The notes below the pieces were generated by a model, which searched no databases, was not told where the DNA came from, and was given only the letters and a program-made list of their open reading frames with translations. Shown one piece after another: positions 49,201-60,610 of a stretch of 64,000 nt of DNA. Source of the stretch: Cryptomeria japonica (taxonomy: Eukaryota > Streptophyta > Pinopsida > Cupressales > Cupressaceae); NCBI RefSeq assembly GCF_030272615.1, contig NC_081406.1:192721891-192785890 (forward strand). The letters run 5' to 3'. The stretch's first letter is position 1; each line of letters starts with the position of its first letter. The position numbers and the translations under genes are program-made.

Positions 49201-49642
49201 TGGTAGAGTGAATGAGGTTACAGAGGAAACTACAAATGCATGGGATATATTCCTTGTAGAAAAGGAAAAGAAGGAAGAAATTAATCAACTAGCTGACAAT
49301 TTTATTAATTCATCTGATTCATTATCAAATTTTTAGCAGAAAATAACAGGTTTTGAGGAAGAACTATTGAAGCTAGAAAGAAAAAAGGAAAGAATGAAAA
49401 GTAAGGCTAAAGATCTTAAATGGAGACTAAGTCCAAAATTGGACTACCTCGCCTCCTTAAGGACAGAAATATTAGATGCTTTGGTTCAAGGACAGAAAAC
49501 ACCGACAGAGCAAATGCAACACCTCACCGGTACAGTTCAGAGGACAACGGCCGCAATAAAAGATAGCAAACAATTCATTGACTACCTGAATCTGGTTTTG
49601 GCGGATCTTTTTCAAATTGTAACCAACCGGTTACAAGGTTGA
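46241..49642 (+). pseudogene. Element D ORF2: novel conserved protein replacing pol, with internal duplications
   Basis: ATG at 46241 (MASSSIPEF). Module 1 runs to about 47330: YIHCHIEEL, LSRVHG, ITKEAVKAITGLPSTG, RLNSVSS, FRFGNLL. A Lys-rich linker (47410-47750) leads to helical module 2 (DRWQVVVELDKK, about 47940-48100), a Pro/Thr acidic linker (DTPPVAT) and a final coiled coil (49340-49642). Stops are at 47159, 47654, 48503 and 49334. Module 2 is duplicated: 47673-48176 recurs at 48777-49280 (offset 1104, in frame), and 48256-48505 recurs with offset 248, which changes frame. No enzymatic motif of PR, IN, RT or RNase H is visible. Collinear with element C ORF2. Function unknown; I do not recognise the family. 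Confidence 0.78.
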
Positions 49643-49833
49643 AATAGGAAACCACACTCTATTGACACCTTGACAACCTTTGTCATTGATGCCAAAGGGG
49701 GAGTAGTGGTATGAGAAAAATCCAATAACTTAGAGATCATTTGCTCAGGGGGAGCACACAGTTTTGGACCAATTTTTGGTTACACTTTTGAATTTTTCTC
49801 ATGAGGGTTGCCATCAATGCCAAAGGGGGAGAT
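49643..49833 (+). promoter_or_regulatory. Element D 3' region: polypurine-like tracts and stem-loop arm
   Basis: CCAAAGGGGGAGTAG (about 49692), CAGGGGGAGCAC (about 49746) and CCAAAGGGGGAGAT ending at 49833 before the LTR. GGTTGCCATCAATG (49806-49819) is the perfect 14-base complement of CATTGATGGCAACC (49886-49899) inside U3. TGCCAA/TTGGCA immediately flank the tract. Confidence 0.82.
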
Positions 49834-50650
49834 TGTTGGCAAATGCACACTCCAATGAGACATTGTAGGTGATTGAAGGTTTTGTCATTGATGGCAACCT
49901 TACAATCCTATGACACTGGCAAGGCAATCCACTTGCACTAGCAAGATCAGACTCTACACTGACACATAGACCACCAACACCGACAGTGAAAGGAAGCATA
50001 CTGACATAGAAGCCGTCAGGAATTTTGTTTGTAATATATTTTGTTAATTATTGTAAAATCATTGTAAGCCGACTTGGCAAGTTGTAAAATGACTCTTATA
50101 TATAAGAGAGTTCATTGTAAAACATTGTAGGTAATTTTATGTAATCATGGAGGAATGTAATTAGGCGAAATAAGGCAGACCTATTATGCAAATTATAGGT
50201 TAAAGGTTTATGTAAGAAGCGGAGCTATAAACCGGTATTGGATTTGGCATAGTAGATGCTATTTTGAAGCAGTACAAGACATTGGATTTATATAATCCAT
50301 TTTGTAAGTCAGTGAGACTCCCCATTTTGTAATTGAGCAGTGAGGTCTAGGCACTTGGCCTTCTTGCATGTGCAGACCCCTATTGTAGCAGTAATATTCT
50401 CTTATTGGCCATTAAGTGAATATTGTGGGTCACAAATCCCACCTAGGTTTTTCCCACACCGGGTTTCCTCGTTAAACTATTGTGTTATGGTGTGTTTTTC
50501 ATGTGGTTGCTATTATCTCTATTTATCGCATTACTTTCTGTTTACCGGTATACTGTATTAATATGCTCTACATGTTTTAAGTTAAGAAAATCTATTAACT
50601 GGTTAGATACTGATTCACCCCCCCTCTCAGTATCTATGGGAATCCTAACA
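49834..50650 (+). repeat. Element D forward 3' LTR
   Basis: 817 bases, TGTTGGC to CCTAACA, followed by ATCAA. TATA-like TTATATATAAGAG lies at 50096-50108. Terminal hairpin AGATACTGA (50605-50613) with TCAGTATCT (50627-50635) surrounds a 13-base C-rich loop. Confidence 0.93.
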
Positions 50651-50655
50651 ATCAA

Positions 50656-51421
50656 GTACATAAAACTTTTTGCACTTGTTTACAATATTTTATTTATTGC
50701 AACTAGATCCTAGGCCTAGTTTATGTATGATGACTATGTTTAACAAGTGGTCCTTTTTTCTATTTTCCCCTTAACAATATGGGAAACTGAAGAATAGCAT
50801 TAATACATTTTTTTAGGTAAGACAAGAAAAATCGTCACAAGTTCAACACTTGCAATCTAGGCCACACAACTAATCTGGTGTTAACAATTCATCTAAAACT
50901 TTATTGACTACTCTTCTTCACCGTGGCCTCTCCTAAAACAAGCCAATTGGTATAGCATGAGAGGATTTTTTCTTAGATCAAATAGCTCAAAGTGATTTAT
51001 TTTATTTCTAAATCTATTAAGTTATTTTGGCTAGTTTTCTTCCTTCAAACATTTTAGTTTAATTAGTTTTATTTTTCAATAAGATCAAATTTTTAAATGA
51101 ATTGCCAACATAAGATTAAATAGTATATTTAGTTAAATATAAATATTGTTAGTTAACCCTAATCTAGTAGGTTGAAATCACTCTGAAAGGAAATTGATTT
51201 TCCTATTGTAAGTGTCTAATTTCATCTACAAAATAGATTATTTGATTAATTAGTCATCTTCTCTGCACTGATTAATTAAAAATAACTCATATTTAATTTA
51301 TCATTCAAATCTTTTCCCCTCCACTACTTAATTAAATAAACTATATCATCTAATTATTTAGACTAATGTTCATATCCAGACAACTTGTCACTTAAAAATA
51401 AAACTTAGTCTAAATGTGCAT

Positions 51422-51498
<77 letters not shown>

Positions 51499-52399
51499 CT
51501 CCTTTGTCTAGATAGGTTGAAATTATCTTCTAAATAAAGAGATGCAAACTCACCTAATTATTTTGAAGGTGTTCTCTCTATGAGGGGAAGTGAGTTAACT
51601 TGGCAATCTATTATTAACATGATGGAAGACATCCTGTCCATCCATATATGAAAACACTCATCACTTGCTCATTGGTTTAAATGATAAAGGTCTTAGGAGC
51701 ATAGACACCATGTTGTGTTAACTTGTGTTAGCCTTATGATCAATTAATCTAAGTAAGGCCATGGACTCAAATGGCAAGGGATTGAAATTTATGACCTTTG
51801 TTTGGGGCTTCCTTACCCACATATGGTCGCATAATATATATCTCTAAAAAAAACACAATTTGTTCAAATAGAAGATGATTTTCAATATCAAGATATTTAT
51901 TAAAATATAGAATTATTGAAAGAGGCTCAAATTTCTTATTGGACATATTGTACAAGATGACTATGTACATGCACTCCAAGCTCTCTAGAATTACTTGAGC
52001 GCCTAATTAGTGAACACTTTAATAATCAAAAGCTTTAGTATGAAGAGGTTAACATAGATTCATGATATAATGGTACAAATGCACTTCATCATGTGGCTCA
52101 TAACTGTTAAGTGCTCTATAATATATGGAAAGAAAATATAGGGAGATATTAAAGAATCTGAATGAGATACGAAAGAAGATTTTATTAATAATTTTTTAAA
52201 TAATATTTATACTATAAATATATAAATAAATAAAATTCACAAGGATTTTTAAAGCAATTAACTTATGCTATCATAGAGAGAAAAGTATATTAGATTAAAA
52301 GCACCCCCTCCCCCCTCCCCACCTTTCTTAAGATTAACTTAGGAATAATGTAAAGAGCTAATATGAATGCAAAATGCATGCATGAATGAGTCCTGACAA
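50656..52399. other. Gene-free AT-rich DNA with (TA)n
   Basis: A perfect TA run covers about 51424-51496. The rest is AT-rich with ATTTAATTAAAT-like words. Near 52301 is a C-rich tract (CCCCCTCCCCCCTCCCC). No gene seen. Confidence 0.7.
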
Positions 52400-52982
52400 C
52401 TAGGCTTAATTAGGTACTCATTTAAAAACCAATGTAGAGCAATGCAACTCACACCAATGAGGTCTCTCTAAATGGAAAAAAGGAGAAAAACCACATGGGA
52501 AAAAACCCCTCTCCAAAAGCAAGAGATGTAATGAAATGGAAAAAAGGTACTACATGTGACTAAGATGAAGGACTCCAAATGGCCCCCCAAATATAGAATC
52601 AATCATAGAATTACAATGAATATCCACTCCATAAGAGAGAGAAGAAGAGACGATGTATCCCCCCCATAAGAGAGAAGCTCCAATTTTGAAGATGAAGGCT
52701 CAAGGATATATGATGATGAATATCTAAGAGTGGCAAACCACGGGTCTCCCCTAATGAAGAAACAAAACAAGTGACCAAGACTAAAAAATATCCATAAGAG
52801 GAAATTGAAGGAAAAGTCTCATGATTTTTTCCATGGAAGACTACTCAATTGTCCAGCTGTTTGAATCATGATATGCCAAATCAACTGAAGAAAATCCAAA
52901 CAACTATGAAGATATTTGTTGAACAACCTTTGAAGGCACTGAAAAGGGGATGACAATAATGCTTAAACTACCATCAAGGAGG

Positions 52983-53432
52983 GGGAGATGACCCTTTGGT
53001 GAAATGGTGGGGCTTCTTGCCTATAGTGCCTACAACCTAGGTTCAAACCCCCATGGGTTCGTCTCTACCGTGTTAAAAATGGAGTACCCTTACCTTGGGG
53101 AGAACCTTGGAGAAATAATGGGGACTCTTTCCTGTAGTGCTTACATCCTTGGTTCAAACCATAATTTACCTCAAATTTTTAGCTCGTACAGGTAGGTGAG
53201 TTGGCTTGGGCGGTGAATTTGCTCCCCATCGGTCTCAGGTTCAACTCACTCTCGGATTTAAGAGGGAGGACTGGTTGCGGGCTTTGGATTCTCTCCCTAG
53301 GGGATTAGTCTCGCCTCAGTTTGCCCCTTCCTGGCCCCAACTTGGAAATAAAAGTAAGCCCAAGGTAAGGCAGGTTGGGTCGCTGGACTGGGTCGCGGGG
53401 ATACCCCTGGTATATTGAAAAAAAAAAAAAAA
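52983..53432 (+). mobile_element. Composite SINE with three tRNA-like heads, poly-A tail and 12-bp target duplication
   Basis: CCATCAAGGAGG occurs at 52971-52982 and 53433-53444. Between them are two related heads with B boxes AGGTTCAAACCCC (about 53038) and TGGTTCAAACCAT (about 53151), and a third different head GTGAGTTGGCTTGGGCGG with B box AGGTTCAACTCAC (about 53228). A GC-richer body and (A)15 at 53418-53432 follow. The A-boxes are weaker than the B-boxes. The structure matches a dimeric/compound plant SINE mobilised by LINE machinery. ORFs across it are spurious. Confidence 0.85.
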
Positions 53433-53683
53433 CCATCAAGGAGGAATGAAATATCCTTAGTCATTTCCTCAATGTTTGAAGTGTGTGATGCATCAAATAA
53501 CCTTGCAATATCTGGCAAGTACTTATCCCACTCTGCTAAAAATGGAAGGCAATAATCAACCTATTGAACTGAAGTGATCTCTAAAGAAGCAAGAGGTGGA
53601 GGAGGATCAAAATAAGTCTCAGTGACCATTGCAAATGACTGAAGCACACAAAGGTTCAAGTGACCAAACCTCTCCTCAAATTT

Positions 53684-54120
53684 CTAGTCCATTCTCAATG
53701 CACGAGAGATAGGACTAGGTGCATTCTCAATGAGAGAAAAATGTGAGAACTCATATAATTGGGATGCATGATCAACATTGCCAACTACAACAAGCTCTCT
53801 ACTATGTAGATACTTGATGAGCTCTAATTTAGGGGTGAACTCAATCGTCTTGTCTGTCCCATTGTGAGTAATCTGGTAGATGGAAATAAGGTTAGAAGAT
53901 AATATAAGGACACAAAGAACATTATTGAATGTGCCACCATCAACCTCAATAGAACCACTCCTAATAACACTCATGTAAGTGTTATCACCCAACAAAATTT
54001 GTGGAAAAGGATGATGCTCATAAGAAGAGAATATGCCCACCGATGATGCCATATGATGTGTGGCTCTTGAATCTAGAATTACCTTTCATCTTGTCTTCAC
54101 CATGTACCATAGATGAAGTC
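53684..54120 (-). pseudogene. Element F aspartic protease relic
   Basis: Minus-strand translation gives LDSRATHHMASSVGIFSSY (the DSG core has become DSR), then ILLGDNTYMSVI, GSIEVDGGTFNNVLCV, SSNLISIYQITHNG and ELVVVGNVDHASQLYEF. This is the usual Copia protease followed by the start of the GAG-pre-integrase region. Downstream (53680-53450) the frame reads a segment with DIARLFDASHTSN that I do not recognise as integrase. Confidence 0.8.
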
Positions 54121-54129
54121 CCAAAATTT

Positions 54130-54990
54130 CTAGGTCCTTAAGTGGTGGAAGAGGATGCACTAGATGAAGGTGGCTAAATATTATTCTTCTGAAGAAGTTA
54201 TTTCAACTCATCTGCTTTCTTTGCATAACATTGATTCTCATCATGTCCTGGCTTGGTGAAATAAGCACACTTAAGCATGTCCTTCCTAGATGAAGTCCTC
54301 TTGGAAGATGTGGAAGTTTTTGAATCATGTCCATGTGACTCTAAATTTGGAAGCGACTGCATGGCCTATGTACCTCAGTTATTTTGGTTCTTTTTTTCCC
54401 TATAGATGTAGGACTTTGAGCAACCAAGGCTTGAGATTGGGAACCAAAAAATAAATTAAGCTATGATATCTTGGTTTGCCCCCATGTCAAGTACTCACAA
54501 AACACCTCAAATGAAGGCATAATAAATGCAATACCCAAAGCATCCATGGTGAAATAGAATAATGAGGCAAAGAACTAAATTTGGCCTCAAAGATTGGATG
54601 GAATTAAGAAGATTCACACCTTATCAATCTTCTGTTTTCCACAACCCTATAACTATGATCTAATAGATTTGAACTTCTCTAGAAAGTCCCTAATGGAAGG
54701 AAATGAATCAGGTGTCAATGATATCAAATCTGTCTCTAGTTGAAGTGAATGAAACTCATTAATACCCCTAATAATTTTCTCAAGTTTGAGCCACATAACC
54801 CTAGGAGTGGTGCAAGAATCAATATAGTATTTGACTTTTAGTGTAGGGACATCAAACCCATATCTTGATCTATCTTGTCACTACACTGAATGATTTCATA
54901 CTCACTAGTCAAGTTGGGTTGGGTTTGATTTGAACAAGACCATAAATCCCTAGACCGAAGCAATCTGATCATTGTAGTCTTTCAACTATG
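54130..54990 (-). pseudogene. gag: Element F gag relic
   Basis: Minus-strand segments: MWLKLEKIIRGINEFHSLQL near 54770, FPSIRDFLEKFKSI near 54690, then SQSQALVAQSP near 54430 and a zinc knuckle CAYFTKPGHDENQC near 54240 with its second Cys replaced by Phe. Stops and frame changes separate them. This is typical of a Copia UBN2-type Gag. Confidence 0.72.
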
Positions 54991-55494
54991 ATAATTATGA
55001 GGGATTAGTTTCTCAATAGAAGGACCAACCATTAGGCTAGGACTAGATAAATATAGGAATCTAAAATATGAGGATTCTACCCACCCCCCCCCACCACCAC
55101 AACAATGGAAACGAACCCTTTTGTACTTGTATAAGCTGAGAAATCACAAAATTGACAAATTAAAAAAAATGAGATCATTTATTACCTAATGAATACTATA
55201 TAAAAATTTACTATACTTCTAGATAAACGATTCTAAGATCTTTTTGAGGATGTGTGGAAGTAAAAAAATGGAGTTCATTTGCTCAAGTTATGACACCAGA
55301 AGCATGAAATTGAAGGCTGAATTTGAAGGCTTGGTACTAAAAATTGGTCTAGTATCTAATAAAACCACCTACAAAATCAATTCAGCACCGATACCAACTT
55401 TTCAATGATATCTCATTTGCCCAAATTTCAACTCTATATGACGAAGTTATGGGAAAAAACCCCATTACTATTTTTTATGGTTTGGAAGGCTTGA

Positions 55495-55735
55495 AGGGTT
55501 CCCAAAAATAGAAAATTTCCCAAAATATCAACTTTCCAAAAAAGAAACTTTCTAAAAATAGAAAGATTCCAAAAAATAGAAAATTTTTGAAAACAAAAAC
55601 TTGCCAAAACCAAAAACTTTTCAAAAATGAAAAACTTGTCAAAGATGGAAACTTTTTGAAAATGAAAACTGTCTGAAAATGGAAACTTGTCGAAAACAAA
55701 AAATTTCCAAAAATAGAAATTTGTTGAAAACTTTT
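55495..55735. repeat. Degenerate 17-18 bp minisatellite in element F leader
   Basis: About a dozen units of the type GAAAATGGAAACTTGTC / CAAAAATGAAAAACTTGT. The Phe-rich minus-strand frames here are produced by this repeat and are not evidence of a gene. Confidence 0.85.
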
Positions 55736-56054
55736 GCAAAGAATTCCCCAATCTCGAATTTTGACAAATTGTCAAGCAAATTTTTGGTTCTCAAGCCTCG
55801 TTAGTGTGATGGTGACCTTTGTTTCGCTCCAAAGTGCCTAAATGTTTTAGCTACCCCCAAATTTTGCCTCAATTTTTGTGCCATTAGCCAATTTGACCAA
55901 TTTTCAACTTCTCAAATTTTGTTGAAACAAAAATTGATCTTAATATTTTTAAATGTTGCGATCGCGAGGACAACCTCTATTTGAGCCCAATGTCCACAAA
56001 AAAATTACCCCAAGGTGGATCCCTCAAGCATGCAAACAAGAATTTGACAGATCT

Positions 56055-56069
56055 AAAGCTTTGATACCG
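56055..56069 (-). promoter_or_regulatory. Element F primer binding site
   Basis: On the minus strand CGGTATCAAAGCTTT follows the LTR end (LTR reads ...CTTCTACA). One change from GGTATCAGAGCT. Confidence 0.65.
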
Positions 56070-56589
56070 TGTAGAAGTTGATGATCAACCACAAGCGATA
56101 AGAATCATCTACAAGTAAAACACCTATCACACAAAAGAGATCAAGCAAAGATAATATGTTCTATAACAACTAAAAAATTTTGTATTATGTACAAAGAATG
56201 ATTCTAGATACGATATTGGAGGTACAATTATAATGAATGAATGAATCCTTATAATGGATGAATGAAACCCTAGGTACAAACCCTAATACTAAAATTAAGA
56301 GAACTAAAACAATGCAAACTAAGGAGATAAATTAAGCTCTATAGCCACCTAGTAATTTTTGTCAGCCTAATTCTTCATCCAGTTCCATGTTCACGTGGAC
56401 GTCATAAGTGGAGACTAGATAGTGAAGATCATGACAAAATGTTAAATGTTATTGAAGAGTGAGTTGAACCAGTTGATATAGTATGGTTATTCAGTTCTCA
56501 TAGTAGTGTTTGAACTCATGAAGTGAATTTATATCTAGAACTTAGTGTTTGAACTCATTGTACAGTGTTTGAAATTTTCATGATACATA

Positions 56590-57545
<956 letters not shown>

Positions 57546-58130
57546 GTATATCAACATCTAATCTCATCTACTTTATATAAACATCTAATCTATAAACATG
57601 TATATAAACATCTACTATATATAAGCATCTAACATATATAAACATCTAACATATAAACATTTAATTCAACTGTTTCTGGATTCGATTGTGTATAAATTTT
57701 TTGCATCAACATTTTGGATCATGCACTCCGTGATCCATCATCAGGATGAGAAAAGTTAGAGAGCATGTAGAGATGTAGGATGAACAAGTAGCAGACCAAG
57801 GTTGCTAAAAAAGAGGGAGGGAGGAGGAACAAAAATCTAGGAGGGGAGGATGACCTTGGTCTGCTACTTGTTCATCTTACATCTCTGCATGCTCTCTAAA
57901 ATTTCTCATCCTAATGATGGATCATGGAGTGTGATCCGAAATGTTGATGCAAAAAATTTATACGCAATCGAATCCGGGAATAGCTGAATTAGATCTAATG
58001 GATTGTGGAAACTTGATGTCTATTATATAAACATTTAATCTCAAAGATATAAACATCTTCAAATAAACTGAATATAAACATCTAATCTATCTATATATAA
58101 ACATAATCAAATAAATGTATCAATAACTAA
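57546..58130. repeat. TATAAACATCTAATC minisatellite on both sides of the foldback element
   Basis: Variants of TATAAACATCTAA occur repeatedly at 57560-57660 and again at 58020-58110, so the foldback element at 57663-57990 inserted into an existing array. Confidence 0.75.
57663..57990. mobile_element. Foldback element (MITE-like): 140-bp terminal inverted repeats, 49-bp loop
   Basis: The left arm to 57803 is the reverse complement of 57853 to 57990 with roughly 90% pairing, including GGATTCGATTG/CAATCGAATCC and CTACTTGTTCATC/GATGAACAAGTAG. The loop is purine-rich (GAGGGAGGGAGGAGGAAC). TA flanks both ends (TTTA|ATTCAAC and CTGAAT|TAG), compatible with a TA target duplication. No coding. A long-hairpin small-RNA locus is an alternative. 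Confidence 0.8.
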
Positions 58131-58299
58131 TCTAAAAAAATGTACATGTCTCGTCAAATGTATAGATGTCAAACATAAATTATGTCAAATGTATAGGTGT
58201 ATCATCAAACATGTAATCAAGTCCCTAAATACATGTATACATTAGATGGACACATGCAAACATGTCTAATAATGTCTATATAAAGGTAAACATGTGGAT

Positions 58300-58400
58300 G
58301 GGTGTGCTCTAAGTGGTAACTCGGTCATCATGTCGACTACAAACGGAGTGACCCTTTGAGTGAGAGTCCCAGTCCGATGATGTGCAATCGATCCCCACAA
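58300..58400 (+). other. tRNA-like A/B box pair, possible SINE head
   Basis: GTGCTCTAAGTGG (A-box-like, about 58306) and CAATCGATCCCC (B-box-like, about 58385), about 75 bases apart, wider than in a tRNA. No target duplication or tail was found, so this is only a suggestion. A (CA)n run follows at 58450-58466. Confidence 0.3.
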
Positions 58401-58499
58401 ATAGTAGAACACATTAAATATCAATAAATGTACATGTGTACACGTGCATACACACACACACACACAAGTTTATATGTACATAAAAATTTAAAACTCACC

Positions 58500-60000
58500 T
58501 ATCCATTAGCAGGTGTCGCATCAATTGAATCCCACCTACACACGTGCTCTGAACTCAAGCTAGGAGTAACATGAGATAACTCTACCTACATATATATATA
58601 TAAACTTGTAATGTTTTACATGAGTATGTTACGACTAGAAATAACTGAAAGTTACCAAAAATATAAATTAAATAAGTGAATATTTTTAAATCATTTATTA
58701 TAAATGTACCGAGCTATCATGTGTCGTAATCCAATCACCTGCTACCATCATATTTGCCACAACAATTGCATCTGCATATTTGTCTCCAGTAGTCTCTATG
58801 AATGCCGAGTGTAGGGGGCTATGCACATGAAAGGGCATCGATGAAGAGTTTGACTGTAGTAGCATCTCAATAAAACTAGACTAGCTCAACCCCCTATAGC
58901 TACTCCTCAAATGAATCTAGGCCCTTAGGTGTGATATGAACTTGGTCAACCTATATCTCACCCTCTACAGCAACAAAGTGGTATGTTGGTGGGTCATGTT
59001 GTGCAGAGTTATTAGAATATTGTGAATGTCCCCATGTATGACTCGATGTTGTGGCCTATAACTCTTTAAGGAACTCTTGCCTGACCTCATCCAATAGTAT
59101 ATGAAGGCGGGATGAAATAGAATAGTATGCATCTATGAGGTCCTCTGCCAAATAGTGAGACATTTGCATTTGGCAAGAACCTCCTGAGATAGATGCTATG
59201 TCTTGTGGCATCAGGATGTTGATAATAGAATAATGATCATTCGTTGCTATGACTAGATGATGCACCTGTCGATGGTATTGATCATGGCGGACTCATCATA
59301 TATCTACCCAGACGATCAAAAGAAATGGTAGCAATAGCTAGGAAACATTACTCGAGACCTCTGCCCTCAACTCCTTACATTTGGTATCTATAATTTGAGG
59401 GGAGTGTGCTGACCCAGGTACTCTCTAAGGTGCTCTGTGCTTCTCAAAATGGTTTGGCAAGTATCCTTATACACACCATCACTATGGGGGTCGTATATTA
59501 ATATTATGGCTCTCAATCTACGAATCTCTTGATTAGTCTAATGAAAAATATCACCATGTAATTAGGAATTACATCCTAAGATGTAGGTGTTGTAGGTGGA
59601 GCCTGATCAACCATCTAGAGGTGTCATAAAGTTACAAATTATGTAAGTGTACGTGAACACACACGTGAAAAGCATGCATTTTACTCTATAATCTTTTTTA
59701 AAAATTGGATATTAAGAACTACGTAACTTATTTACGTGCATCTATAACAACACAAATTTAAATACTAAATATTAAATACTGGATATTAAATTTACACATG
59801 TGAACTCAAACAACATTAAATTAAAACTTTTCAGAGTTGAATACATAGTCAATTTAACCTTGTGCATGTACACAAAATTTTAATATGTGGCAATAAATTT
59901 AAATAAGATAAAATTGGTACGCTAATGAAAAATTCAAACCCATGTACATATACATAAAATTGATCATAAAAGTGAAAGAAAATTATGGACAAAGACAGAG
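58500..60000. other. Less AT-rich DNA with decayed minus-strand reading, family unknown
   Basis: Between about 58740 and 59600 the base composition rises and minus-strand segments such as HYLAEDLIDAYYSISSRLH (about 59100-59160) and HFVAVEGEI (about 58960) look like a decayed protein. Stops are frequent and I recognise no transposase or host domain. Confidence 0.4.
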
Positions 60001-60004
60001 ATAG

Positions 60005-60610
<606 letters not shown>

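Larger units (their letters stand above)
43611..50650 (+). mobile_element. Element D: pol-less Sirevirus-like element with inverted left half
   Basis: From left to right: inverted internal sequence (43611-44214), inverted partial LTR (44215-44771), then forward primer site, ORF1, ORF2, polypurine tract and forward LTR (49834-50650). ATCAA stands at both 43606-43610 and 50651-50655. The left terminus begins TG exactly where homology to the inverted internal sequence starts, and the right end is CTAACA. The inverted LTR and inverted internal parts are each about 5% diverged from their forward partners by eye, consistent with one event. No pol is present. Confidence 0.85.
52400..56400 (-). mobile_element. 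Element F: decayed minus-strand Ty1-copia fragment
   Basis: Read on the minus strand: an LTR end at 56070, a tRNA-iMet-like primer site (GGTATCAAAGCT) just inside it, a leader with a minisatellite, gag (54990-54130), protease (54120-53685) and further decayed frame to about 52900. Neither the outer LTR edge (somewhere above 56300) nor the 3' end is resolved. A SINE splits it at 52983-53432. No RT was found. Confidence 0.7.

Noticed and set aside
55434-55775. 113-codon Phe-rich minus-strand frame
   Set aside because: Generated by the 17-18 bp minisatellite; no conserved domain.
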